A stretch of DNA of 64,000 bases from Gammaproteobacteria bacterium (GTDB lineage: Bacteria > Pseudomonadota > Gammaproteobacteria > GCA-001735895): assembly GCA_024638385.1 (NCBI GenBank), contig JAHEKJ010000231.1:1-64000 (forward strand), read 5' to 3'. Position 1 is the stretch's first letter, and every line of letters begins with the position of its first letter. Positions 9,794-20,300 of the stretch are shown here, one piece after another. The notes below the pieces were generated by a model that had not been told where the DNA came from, did not search any database, and saw only the letters and a program-made list of their open reading frames with translations. Both the position numbers and the translations under genes were made by a program.

Positions 9794-10752
9794 TGCGCGC
9801 GCCGCTCGCCGCCTTGCTGTGGCTCGTCGCGCTGCCGGTGCTCGCGATCGAGCATCATTTGTTGATCGCCAGCGGCATCGGCGGCGACGACACCTATCGC
9901 GAGCAATTCACGCGCCACGCGCTGCAGCTGCGCGATGCCGCGCTGGCCGCGGGCATCGCCCGCGAGCGCATCGCCTGGCTCGACGCGACTCCGCATGCCG
10001 AGGCCGACGGCCGCGCCGACAAGTCCTCGCTGTTCGCCACGATCGCCTCGATCGGCGCCCGCGCCGGCGCCGACGACCGCGTCTTCATCGTGCTGATCGG
10101 TCACGGCAACGCGCGCGGCGACGGCGCCGTGTTCAACCTGCCGGGACCGGACATCGACGCCGCCGAGTTCGACGCGGCGCTCGCGGCGCTGCCGACGCAG
10201 ACGCTGACGCTGGTCAACACCGCGTCGGCCAGTGGACCCTTCGTCGCCGCGCTGGCCGGCCCGAACCGAATCGTCATCAGCGCCACCGCCAGCGCGCGCG
10301 AGTTTCACGCGCCGCGCTTCGGCGGGCACTTCGTCGCCGCCTTCACCGACGCGATCGCCGACCGCGACAAGGACGAGCGGGTCTCGATGCTCGAGGCTTT
10401 CGACTACGCGCGCCGCGAAGTGCGCCGCGAGTTCGAGACCGACAAGCGGATCCTGACCGAGCACGCGCTGCTCGACGACAATGGCGACGGCGATGGCAGC
10501 GGCGCGCCCGGAGAGACCGCCGCCGACGGCGCGCTGGCCGACCGCGTCCACCTGCAGCCGCCGGCGCGCGTCGCCGGGCTGCCGCCGCGGCTGGCAGCCA
10601 AGCTCGCGCGCAAGGCCGAGCTCGAGACCGACATCGGCGCGCTCAAGCGGCGGCGCGACGCGTTGTCCGTCGAGAACTACTACGCCGAACTCGAGCGCCT
10701 GTTGATCGAACTCGCGCTGCTGTCCCGCGATATCCGCGCCGGGGTAGACTGA
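9793..10752 (+). CDS. Caspase-fold (C13/legumain-like) protein, no canonical catalytic Cys
   Basis: VFIVLIGHGN, LTLVNTASASGPFVAALAGPNRIVISATAS, DRDKDERVSMLEAFDYARREV, TEHALLDDNGDG; signal peptide; TGATG overlap with upstream stop. Confidence 0.65.
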   Translation: MRAPLAALLWLVALPVLAIEHHLLIASGIGGDDTYREQFTRHALQLRDAALAAGIARERIAWLDATPHAEADGRADKSSLFATIASIGARAGADDRVFIVLIGHGNARGDGAVFNLPGPDIDAAEFDAALAALPTQTLTLVNTASASGPFVAALAGPNRIVISATASAREFHAPRFGGHFVAAFTDAIADRDKDERVSMLEAFDYARREVRREFETDKRILTEHALLDDNGDGDGSGAPGETAADGALADRVHLQPPARVAGLPPRLAAKLARKAELETDIGALKRRRDALSVENYYAELERLLIELALLSRDIRAGVD

Positions 10753-13247
10753 TGCGCTGCCTGCCGATTCTGTTATTAGTGTTCGTCAGCCTGGCGCGCG
10801 CCGCGCCGCTCGACGAGATCGATGCGCTGCGCCTCGCCGGCGACTACGCCGGCGCGATCGAGCGCGCGCGCAGCGAGCTCGCGACCGGCGGTGAGTCCGG
10901 CCCGCTGCTGAACCGGCTCGGCGAGCTGCTGCTGGAGACCGGCGAACTCGACGCGGCCGCCGCGCACTTCGACGCCGCGATCGCGCGCGACGACGGCGAC
11001 GATCTGCTGGCGCGCTTCAACCGCGCCCGCGTACACGCCGCGCGCGGCCAGCTCGAGTCCGCCCGCGCACACTGGCAAACGATTCGCGCGGCCTACCAGA
11101 GCCGGCCGCGGCTGTCGGCGCGCGACCTCTACGCGATCGCCGGCGCGACCCGCGGTCTCGGTCGCTCGGACCCGCAACTGTTTCAGCAGGCGGTCCGCCT
11201 CTACCAGCAGTCGAGCCGCCAGGACCCGGCGTTTCTCGACGCCGGCATCGCGCTCGGCGAACTGCTGCTCGAGAAATATAACAACCACGAGGCGCAACAG
11301 CAGTTCGCCGAGGTATTGCGCATCGACGACCGCCAGCCGCGGGCGCTGCTCGGGCTGGCCCGCAGCCAGCATTTCGATTATTCCACCGACGCCGTCGTGA
11401 CCGCGCTGCGGGCGCTCGAAATCAACCCCGACCTGGTGTCCGCGCGGGTCTTCATGGCGCGGCTGTTCATCGAGCTCGAGCAATACGATGACGCCCGCGA
11501 CGAGGCCAGGCGCGCGCTCGCGGTCAACCCGCGCTCACTCGAGGCGCTGGCGATGCTCGCGGTCGTCCATCACCTCGAGCGCGCCGACGACGAATTCGCG
11601 CGAATCGAGGCCCGGGTCCTCGCGCAAAACCCGCGCGACGCCGATTTTTACAACGACCTCGCCGAACTCGCGGCGCAAAACCGGCTGTACCGCGATGCCG
11701 CCGATTTCGCCGCGCGCGCGGTCGCGCTCGACGCCGAATCCTGGCGCGGCTACGGTCTGCTCGGCATGAACCAGCTCAGGCTCGGCGCGATCGACGCCGG
11801 CCGCGCCAACCTCGAACGCTCGTTCGCCGGCGACCCCTACAACGTCTGGATCAAGAATACTCTGCAGCTGGTCGACGGCTTCGACCAGTACGAACTGATC
11901 CGGAGCGGGCGCTTCGAGATCGTGCTGCATCGCGACGAGAAGGCGCTGCTCGGCGAATACATCGAAACCCTCGCCGGCGAGGCTTACCGCGAGTTCAGCG
12001 CGCGCTACCGGCACGAACCCGAGTCGACCGTGCGCATCGAGCTGTATCCCGACCACGCCGATTTTTCGGTGCGCACCGTCGGCCTCGCCGGCGTCGGCCT
12101 GCTCGGCGTCTGCTTCGGCCCGGTGGTGGCGATGGATTCGCCGGCGGCGCGCCCGCAGAGCGCGTTCAACTGGGGTTCGACGCTGTGGCACGAGCTGGCC
12201 CACGTCTACCACCTGTCGATGACCGACAATCGCGTGCCGCGCTGGTTCTCCGAGGGCCTCGCGGTATACGAGGAACATCGCGCGCGGCCGGGCTGGGGCG
12301 CCGACGTCGATCCCGGTTTTCTGCGCGCCTTTCTCGACGACAAGCTGCTGCCGGTCAGCAAGCTGAATAACGGTTTCGTGCGGCCGAGCTACCCGGAACA
12401 GGTGCAGTATTCCTATTTCCAGGCGTCGCTGGTGTTCCATTTCATCGAGTCGCGCTGGGGCTTCGACAGGATCCGCGAAACGCTCGCGGCCTACCGCGAC
12501 AGCGCCGATCCCGACGGCGTGCTCTACACGACCCTCGACATCGGCGCCGACGATTTCGATCGCGCCTTCGAACAATTTTTCGAGGCCCGCTATGCCGGGG
12601 CGCTCGCGGCGCTCGAGGGCGACCTCGACAGCGACAGCTCGGGCGCCGAGAGCAGCGAAATTCCGGACAAGTATTTCTCGCAGCTCGACTACGGCGTCGG
12701 GCTCTACGAGCAGGGCAATCTCGAGCTCGCCGAACTGTTCCTGAAACGCGCGCAGGCGCTGTTCCCCGAGTATGCGGGCGAGAATTCGAGCTACTGGATC
12801 CTGGCCGCGCTTTACCACCAACAGGGCCGCCTCGACGACGCCGAGCGCGAGCTCGCGGCGATGACCGCGATCAACGCCGAGCACTACGCCGCGCATATGC
12901 GCCTGGCCGAACTGCGCGCCGAGCGCGGCGATGCCGCCGGCGCGGCGGCGGCGCTCGAGGCCGCGCTCTACATTTATCCCTACGACCCGCCGCTGCACGA
13001 TATGCTCGCCGCGCAGTACGCCAGCCTCGGCGACTGGGACAGGTCCGCGCGCGAACGGCGCGCGCTGCTAGCGCTCGGGCCGGTCGATCGCGCCGAGGCC
13101 CACTATCAGCTGGCCTACGCCTACGAGCGCGTCGGCGATCGATCTTCGGCGCGCGAGCAGATACTATATGCGCTCGAGATCGCACCCGGTTTCACGCGCG
13201 CGCAAACGCTGTTGCTGGCGCTCCACGGATTCGCCGAACAGCCATGA
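10752..13247 (+). CDS. TPR-repeat protein with peptidase MA-like metallopeptidase domain
   Basis: Signal peptide, multiple TPRs, LWHELAHVYHLSMTDNRVPRWFSEGLAVYEE gluzincin motif. Confidence 0.85.
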   Translation: MRCLPILLLVFVSLARAAPLDEIDALRLAGDYAGAIERARSELATGGESGPLLNRLGELLLETGELDAAAAHFDAAIARDDGDDLLARFNRARVHAARGQLESARAHWQTIRAAYQSRPRLSARDLYAIAGATRGLGRSDPQLFQQAVRLYQQSSRQDPAFLDAGIALGELLLEKYNNHEAQQQFAEVLRIDDRQPRALLGLARSQHFDYSTDAVVTALRALEINPDLVSARVFMARLFIELEQYDDARDEARRALAVNPRSLEALAMLAVVHHLERADDEFARIEARVLAQNPRDADFYNDLAELAAQNRLYRDAADFAARAVALDAESWRGYGLLGMNQLRLGAIDAGRANLERSFAGDPYNVWIKNTLQLVDGFDQYELIRSGRFEIVLHRDEKALLGEYIETLAGEAYREFSARYRHEPESTVRIELYPDHADFSVRTVGLAGVGLLGVCFGPVVAMDSPAARPQSAFNWGSTLWHELAHVYHLSMTDNRVPRWFSEGLAVYEEHRARPGWGADVDPGFLRAFLDDKLLPVSKLNNGFVRPSYPEQVQYSYFQASLVFHFIESRWGFDRIRETLAAYRDSADPDGVLYTTLDIGADDFDRAFEQFFEARYAGALAALEGDLDSDSSGAESSEIPDKYFSQLDYGVGLYEQGNLELAELFLKRAQALFPEYAGENSSYWILAALYHQQGRLDDAERELAAMTAINAEHYAAHMRLAELRAERGDAAGAAAALEAALYIYPYDPPLHDMLAAQYASLGDWDRSARERRALLALGPVDRAEAHYQLAYAYERVGDRSSAREQILYALEIAPGFTRAQTLLLALHGFAEQP

Positions 13248-13318
13248 GCGCGCACGAGTCACTCTTTCAGGCGGCTGTCGCCGCCACCCGAATCCACCCA
13301 TACGAGGTCCCGCGGTGA
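13244..13318 (+). CDS. Putative 24-aa small ORF linking the TPR-peptidase and MoxR genes
   Basis: ATGA overlap at 5' end and GTGA overlap at 3' end; MSAHESLFQAAVAATRIHPYEVPR. Confidence 0.35.
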   Translation: MSAHESLFQAAVAATRIHPYEVPR

Positions 13319-14352
13319 ACGACAATCCCGAACCATCCCCCGCTGCCGATGCCGGCGACGACGTCGCGCTGGCGCAAGAACTGCGCGAACGCTACGACGC
13401 GACGCGGCGCGAACTGGCCAAGCTGATCGTCGGCCAGGACGGCGTCGTCGAACAGGTCCTGCTGACGATTCTCGCCGGCGGCAACAGCCTGATCGTCGGC
13501 GTGCCGGGCCTCGCCAAGACGCTGCTGATTCATTCGATCGCGCAGGTTCTCGATCTCGACTTTTCGCGCATCCAGTTCACCCCCGACCTGATGCCGTCGG
13601 ATATCACCGGCACCGACCTGGTGCAGGAAAACGCGGAGACCGGCCGCCGCGAGCTGGTCTTTCTGCCGGGCCCGATCTTCGCCAATATCGTGCTCGCCGA
13701 CGAGATCAACCGCACGCCGCCGAAGACCCAGTCGGCGCTGCTCGAGGCGATGCAGGAGCACCGCGTCACGGTGCAGGGCAAGACCTACGAGCTCGACGAG
13801 CCGTTCTTCGTGTTCGCGACGCAAAACCCGATCGAGCTCGAGGGCACCTACCCGCTGCCCGAGGCGCAGCTCGACCGCTTCATGTTCGAGATCGTCATCG
13901 ATTACCTGCCCGAGGACGAGGAACTCGAGGTCGTGCGCCAGACCACGTCGCTGCGCGAGATCCGCTTCGACTACGCGATGAGCGGCGCGCAGATCCGCGA
14001 GTTTCAGCGCCTCGTACGGCGCGTGCCGGTGGCCGACGCGGTCTCGCAGTACGCGCTATCGCTGGTGCGCGCGAGCCGCCCGGGCCAGGACGGCGCGCCC
14101 GAATTCGTGCGCGACTGGGTCGCCTACGGCGCGAGCACGCGGGCAGCGCAATACCTGGTGCTCGGCGGCAAGGCGCGCGCGCTGATCAACGGCCGCTACC
14201 ACGTAGAGTTCGACGACATCCGCGCGCTCGCGCGGCCGGTGCTGCGCCATCGCGTGCTGCGCAACTTCCACGCCGAGTCGGAGAAGGTCGGCACCGACGA
14301 CATTATCGACCGGTTGCTCGCGGCGGTGCCGCCGCCGGCATCGGGAATGTAG
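13315..14352 (+). CDS. MoxR family AAA+ ATPase
   Basis: GGNSLIVGVPGLAKTLL Walker A, VLADEINRTPPKTQSALLEAMQEHRVT Walker B/MoxR; GTG start. Confidence 0.95.
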   Translation: MNDNPEPSPAADAGDDVALAQELRERYDATRRELAKLIVGQDGVVEQVLLTILAGGNSLIVGVPGLAKTLLIHSIAQVLDLDFSRIQFTPDLMPSDITGTDLVQENAETGRRELVFLPGPIFANIVLADEINRTPPKTQSALLEAMQEHRVTVQGKTYELDEPFFVFATQNPIELEGTYPLPEAQLDRFMFEIVIDYLPEDEELEVVRQTTSLREIRFDYAMSGAQIREFQRLVRRVPVADAVSQYALSLVRASRPGQDGAPEFVRDWVAYGASTRAAQYLVLGGKARALINGRYHVEFDDIRALARPVLRHRVLRNFHAESEKVGTDDIIDRLLAAVPPPASGM

Positions 14353-14361
14353 GCGCGCGCG

Positions 14362-15285
14362 ATGCTCGGATGGCGCGACAGCGGCGGCCAGCTACCGGGG
14401 CAACGCTTCATCGATCCCGCGGTGTTGACGCGCGTCGATAACCTCGAACTGGTCGCGCGCGGGGTCGTCGACGGTTTCATCAGCGGTCTGCACCGCTCGC
14501 CGCTGCTCGGCATGTCGGTCGATTTCGCCGAGCATCGCGCCTACATGCCCGGCGACGACGTGCGCCGCATCGACTGGCGCCTGTTCGCGCGCACCGACCG
14601 GCTCTACGTCAAGGAATACGAGGCCGACAGCAATGCCAACCTGCACCTCGTGCTCGATATCTCGAAGTCGATGGATTACGGCAGCGGCGCGCTGACCAAG
14701 CTCGACTACGCGCGCTTCCTCGCCGCCAGCCTCGCCTATCTCGCGACGCGCCAGCGCGACCGCATCGGCCTGATCACGTTCAACGACGCCATCGTCGATA
14801 CGATCCCGACGTCGATCCGGCACTTCCGGCGAGTGCTGCACGCGCTCGAGAATCTCGAGGCGCACGGCGGCAGCGATTACGCCGGGCCGCTCGAACGCAT
14901 CGCCGAGAATCTGCGCCGGCGCAGCCTGGTCGTGCTGCTGTCCGATCTCTACGATACGCCCGAGCGGCTGCTGTCGGCGATCAACCAGTTGCGTTGCCGG
15001 GGCAATGACCTGATCGTTTTTCACCTGCTCGATCCGCTCGAGCTGACGCTCGAGCTCGGCGATGCGCGCAGCGTCGAAGACCTCGAGTCGGGCCGGCGTC
15101 TGCCGATCGCCGGCGGCGAATTCCAGCGCGACTACCGCCGACTGGTCGCGGAACACCGCGCCACGCTCGAACGCCAGCTCGGCGGCAACCAGATCGATTA
15201 CATCTTCGCCGATATCTCGGCGCCGCTCGATCACGCGCTGTTCGAATACCTGTCCGATCGGCAGCGGCAGATCAGGACGCGCTGA
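14362..15285 (+). CDS. DUF58 domain-containing protein
   Basis: GMSVDFAEHRAYMPGDDVRRIDWRLFARTDRLYVKEYEADSNANLHLVLDISKSMDYG. Confidence 0.95.
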   Translation: MLGWRDSGGQLPGQRFIDPAVLTRVDNLELVARGVVDGFISGLHRSPLLGMSVDFAEHRAYMPGDDVRRIDWRLFARTDRLYVKEYEADSNANLHLVLDISKSMDYGSGALTKLDYARFLAASLAYLATRQRDRIGLITFNDAIVDTIPTSIRHFRRVLHALENLEAHGGSDYAGPLERIAENLRRRSLVVLLSDLYDTPERLLSAINQLRCRGNDLIVFHLLDPLELTLELGDARSVEDLESGRRLPIAGGEFQRDYRRLVAEHRATLERQLGGNQIDYIFADISAPLDHALFEYLSDRQRQIRTR

Positions 15286-17369
15286 TGGGACTCGAGTGGA
15301 TCAACCCGCTGTATCTCGCCGGCATCGCGCTGCTCGCGGTGCCGGTGCTGATCCACCTCGTGCAGAAACAGGATTTCGGCGGCACCGGCTTTCCGTCGCT
15401 GATGTTCCTGCGCCGCATCGAGTTGCGCGAACGGCGCCGCGTCGAGATTCGCCACTGGCTGCTATTGCTGCTGCGCTGCCTGCTGTTGCTGTTGCTGGTG
15501 CTGGCCTTCGCGCGGCCCTTCTTCGACGACCCGGGCCGGGTCGAAGCGCCGGCGGCGAGCGGCAGCGACAGCGTGATCCTGCTCGACCGCTCGTACAGCA
15601 TGCGCCTCGGCGGGCGCTTCGAAACCGCGCGGCAACGGGCGCTCGAATTGCTCGACGCAGCCGATCCGGGCGCGCGCCTCGGCCTGATCGTCTTCGATCA
15701 CGAGACCGAGCTGTTGAGCGATCTGACCGCCGATCACGCGCAGCTGCGCGAACTGCTCGCGCGCACTACCGCCGGTCTCGGCACGACGCGATTCCGCGCC
15801 GCGCTCGAACAGGCCGCGCGGCTGCTCGAGGGCGGCAGCGCCGCGCGTCGGCGCATCGTCGTGCTGTCGGATTTCAGCGGTCGCGAGAGCGAGCCGCCGC
15901 GAATCGCCGCGGGTATCGATATCGAGCCAGTCGTCATCGGCGGCGGCGGCGACAACGCGACCGTCGCGGGTCTCGCGATCGGTCCGGCGGCAAGCGCCGC
16001 GGCCGACAAGTTCGCGCTCGAGGTCGACGTCGTCAACCACGCCGCGGCGCCGATGCGCCAGCGCCTGACGCTGGCGCTCGACGGCCGCAGGGTCGCGACG
16101 CGCGAGCTTGACCTCGAACCCGGCGAACGCCGCCGCGAGCGCTTCGACGGCCTGGGGCTCGGCGCGGGCCTGTCGCGCGGCCGCGTCAGCCTTGACGCCG
16201 ACGCGCTGGCGGTCGACAACGACGCCTATTTCGTGCTTTCGAGTCGCCGCCAGCTGCCGGTGCTGATCGTCGAGGCCGACGACGCGCGCAGCCACCAGTC
16301 GATTTATCTCGAGCGCGCACTGGCGCTCGCCGGCGATCCGCTGATCCGCACCCGGCGCGCGAGCTGGGACGAGCTCGACGCCGCCGACCTGGCCGGCGTC
16401 GCGATCGTCTTCGTCAACGATGCGGCGATTCCGGGCGGCGCGCTCGGCGACGCGCTCGGCGCCTTCGTCGAAGCCGGCGGCGGACTGCTGATCGCGCTCG
16501 GCGAACGCCAGCGGGCCGGCTGGCCGGCCGGCGTCGGCAGATACCTGCCGGGGCGCCTCGAGCCGCAGGTCGATGCCGCCACCGGCTTCGCGCACCGCCT
16601 CGGCGAATTCGAGCGCGCGCATCCGCTGGCGGCGTTTCCGGGCGCCGGCGGGCGCGATCTCGCCGGCGCGCGCATCTTCAGCTACCGCCGGCTCGTCGCC
16701 GGCGACGGCGACCGGGTCGTCGCGCGTTTTGCCGACGGCAATCCGGCGCTGCTCGAACGGCGCGTCGGCCAGGGCCGGGCACTGGTGCTCGGTACGACGC
16801 TGGATACCCACTGGAACGACCTCGCGCTGCAGCCGGCGTTCGTGCCGCTGGTGCACGAACTGGTGCGCTACCTCGCCGCCTGGGAACGCCTGCCGCATGC
16901 CTACACGGTCGGCGATGTCATCGACGCGCTGCGCTACGCGCGCGCCAGCGCCGGCGCCGACGCGGTGGTCGCCGCCGGCAGCGACGCCGCGCTGGTCGTC
17001 GAGACCCCGGATTCGCGCGAGCTGCGTCTGACGCGCGCCGCGCCGCTGCTCGAAATCGGCGCGGCCGGCTTCTACCAGATCCATCGCGCGACCCCGCCGG
17101 AGATCGACGTCGTGCTCGCGGCCAACGTCGACCCGGCCGAGGCCAGCCCGCTGCCACTTGACGTCACGCGCTACCTGGAGGACATTAGGGCAGCGGCGGA
17201 ACCCGCCGCCGCGGCGCCGGTCCTGACCGACCGGCAGGCCGCGGCCTACGAGCGGCAGCAACGGCTCTGGTTCTGGCTGCTCGCGGCGGCGCTGGCGTTG
17301 ATGCTGATCGAGTCGCTGGCCGCCAACTGGCTTTACCGGCGGGGCGCGGACAGACGCGCCGCCGCCTGA
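15285..17369 (+). CDS. BatA-domain/vWA membrane protein
   Basis: N-terminal FLNPLYL-like BatA motif (EWINPLYLAGIALLAVPVLIHLVQK), VILLDRSYSM vWA, C-terminal TM. Confidence 0.9.
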   Translation: MGLEWINPLYLAGIALLAVPVLIHLVQKQDFGGTGFPSLMFLRRIELRERRRVEIRHWLLLLLRCLLLLLLVLAFARPFFDDPGRVEAPAASGSDSVILLDRSYSMRLGGRFETARQRALELLDAADPGARLGLIVFDHETELLSDLTADHAQLRELLARTTAGLGTTRFRAALEQAARLLEGGSAARRRIVVLSDFSGRESEPPRIAAGIDIEPVVIGGGGDNATVAGLAIGPAASAAADKFALEVDVVNHAAAPMRQRLTLALDGRRVATRELDLEPGERRRERFDGLGLGAGLSRGRVSLDADALAVDNDAYFVLSSRRQLPVLIVEADDARSHQSIYLERALALAGDPLIRTRRASWDELDAADLAGVAIVFVNDAAIPGGALGDALGAFVEAGGGLLIALGERQRAGWPAGVGRYLPGRLEPQVDAATGFAHRLGEFERAHPLAAFPGAGGRDLAGARIFSYRRLVAGDGDRVVARFADGNPALLERRVGQGRALVLGTTLDTHWNDLALQPAFVPLVHELVRYLAAWERLPHAYTVGDVIDALRYARASAGADAVVAAGSDAALVVETPDSRELRLTRAAPLLEIGAAGFYQIHRATPPEIDVVLAANVDPAEASPLPLDVTRYLEDIRAAAEPAAAAPVLTDRQAAAYERQQRLWFWLLAAALALMLIESLAANWLYRRGADRRAAA

Positions 17370-17392
17370 GACCGAGACAGGGAGCGACGACG

Positions 17393-20300
17393 ATGAACAG
17401 CGAAACGGTCAATCTGACCACTCCCCCGCAAACGGCGAGCTCGCCGCCGCGCGCCGCCAGGCCCGTGGCGCTCGACGCGGTCGTTGCGCGCGTGCGCCGG
17501 CGCTGGCGCGCACGCCTTTTGCTGACCGGTCTGTTCTGGATCCTCGCCGTCGGCGGCGTGTCGTTCGTCGGCGCGGTCTGGTTGCTCGACCAGTGGCATT
17601 TTGCCCCGGGCGCGATCGTCGCGTGCCGCATCTTCCTGATCGCGGCGCTGGTCGCGTTGCTGTACGGCGGTTGCCTGCGACCGCTGCGTCGCCGCGCCGA
17701 CGACGCCCGGGTCGCGCTCTACCTCGAGGAGCACGAACCGCGGCTTCGGATGCTGCTGTCGAGCGCGATCGACGCGCGCGCGGCCAGCCGCCGCGATACC
17801 TCGGCGCAGCTGGTGCGCGATCTCGAGCAGCGGGCGCTCGCGGCCTGCGCCGAACTCGAGCGCGGCGACGGCGTCGAGCGCCCCGCCCTGCGGCGCGCCG
17901 GCGCGCGACTCGCGCTGATCGCCGGCGCGTTGCTCGCGCTCGGCCTGTGGCCGCCCGAATTCCTGCGCCTCGGCGCGCCGGCGCTGCTGATGCCGTGGAC
18001 CAGCGCCGCCGACTACTCGCCGTACCGGCTCGAGCTCAGCCCGGGCGACATCGAGATCGCGCGCGGCGGCGACCAGTTGATCAGCCTGCGCATCCCCGGC
18101 TACGACGGCGGCGACGTCTGGCTGTACACGTCGCCCGACGGCGGCGTCTCCTGGTCGCAGTCGACGATGGCGGCCGGCGACGCCGCCGGGCTCTACGAAA
18201 CCTTCCTGTTCGACATCGCGCGCGATGTCGACTATTTCGTGCGTGCCGCCGGGCAGCAGACCGCGACCTTTCGCATCAGCGTCACCGACATCCCGGTCAT
18301 CGAGACGTTACGGTTGCGTTATCACTACCCTGCCTATACCCGCCTCGAAGCCGAGGTCTTCGAAGGCAGCGGCGACATCAGCGCGCTCGTCGGCACCCGC
18401 GTCGAGGTGCTGGTCACGCCGACCGGGCCGATACCAGGCGGCGCGCTCATTCTCGACGACGGCAGTCGAATCGCGCTTACCGCCGGCGCCGACGGCGAGT
18501 GGACGGGCTCGATCGGCATCGAGCGCGACGGCGCCTACCGCATCCGGTTTGCACGTGCCGGCGGCGCCGCGGTCGACGCGTCGCCCGAGTACCGCATCAC
18601 CGCGCTCGACGACCGCCGCCCCGGCGTCGCGATCCTGAGCCCCGGGCGCGACGTCAAGGTCAGCATGGTCGAGGAGCCGGTCATGCGCGTGCGCGCCGAC
18701 GACGACCAGGGCGTCGCCCGCCTCGACCTCGTGCTGTCGGTCAACGGCGAACCCGAACAACGCATCCCGCTGCTGCGCGACGCCGACGGCGAATCCGCCC
18801 GCGTCGTCAGCGCCGATCACGTGCTGTTTCTCGAGAACCTCGATCTCGCGCCCGGCGATCTGATCTCCTATTACGTGCAGGCCGAGGACCGCGGTCCCGA
18901 CGGCGCCGCAAGGGTCGCGACCAGCGATATCTTTTTCTACCAGGTTCGCCCGTTCAGCCTCAACTATCGCAGCGCGCAGCAACAGGGCGGCGGTGGCGGC
19001 GGCCAGGGCGGCCAGCAACAACAGGGTTTCCTGTCCGAGCAGCAAAAGCAGTTCGTCGTCGCGACCTTCAAGATGATCCGCGACCGCGACCAGTACGACG
19101 ACAACGGCTATCGCGACAACCTCGAGCTGCTGGCGAAGGCGCAGGCGCGCATCCGCGACCGCGTCGAGGCCATCGTCCGGCGCATCAGCCGCCGGCCGAT
19201 GAACCAGCTCGACGAGCACTACAAGGTCATCACCGCCGAATTGCCGCGCGCCGCGGCGGCGATGCGCGAGGTCGAGCGCCAGCTCAAAGCCAGCGATATC
19301 GAGCCGGCATTGACCGATGCGCAGATCGCGCTCAAGCACCTGCAGCGCGCCGACGCCGCGTTTCGCGACATCAACGTCGCGCTCAGCAACCAGAACGGCG
19401 GCGGCGCCGGCGGCTCGAATCTCGAGGATCTCGCCAACCTGTTCCAGCTCGAGATGGACAAGTTGCGCAACCAGTACGACAGCGTGCAGCACGCGCGCCA
19501 GCAATCGCCCGAGCAATTGATCGACGAAACCCTGAAACGCCTGCAGGAACTCGCACGGCGGCAACAGCGCGAGCTCGAGCGCAGCCTGCGCCGGCTCGGC
19601 GGTAACCCGGAAGCCGGCAACGGCGAACGCCAGCGCGCGCTCGCCGAGGAGCTCGAGGAAATGGCGCGCCGGCTCGAACGCCTGACGCGCGACCAGCCCA
19701 ACGCGCAGATGCAGCAATCGATCCGGCAGATGCGCGAGGCCGCCGAGGCGATGCGCCGCGCGGCCGAAAACGCGAACGGCGGCGGTGGCGGCGGTACGCA
19801 GCAGGCGCGCGAGGCCGCCGAACGACTGCGCGAGGCGCAGCGGCTGCTCGATGAGAGCCGCGTGGCGCAGTTCGGCGACGAGGTCGAACGCACGCTGCGG
19901 CGCGCCGAGCTCGCGGAGAAACGCCAGCAGGCGATCCGGCGGCAGGTCGAGGAACTCGAGCGCCCGTGGGGCGATACCAAGAAGGCGCAACTGCGCCAGA
20001 TCGACGAGCGCAAGCAGGCGCTCAACGAGGAACTCGCAAGCCTCGAGGGCGAGCTCAACGAGCTGACCCGGGCGGCGCGCAGCGAACAGCCCGAGGCCGG
20101 CGAATCGCTCAAGCAGGCGATCCGCGCGGCGCGCGAGGCGCGCCTCGCCGACCGCATCGGCCGCACCCGCGAAATGATCCTGCTGAACCAGCAACAGGCG
20201 GCAGAGGACAACGAACGCGCGATCGAACAGGGCATCGGCCGCATGCGCGAGCGCATCGCCGATGCGCTCGAACGCGTCGACGAACCCGGCCGCCGGGGTC

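Noticed and set aside
9793-13247. Caspase-based abortive-infection defence system
   Set aside because: No catalytic Cys, both proteins have secretion signals, and the context is a MoxR-vWA cluster rather than defence genes.
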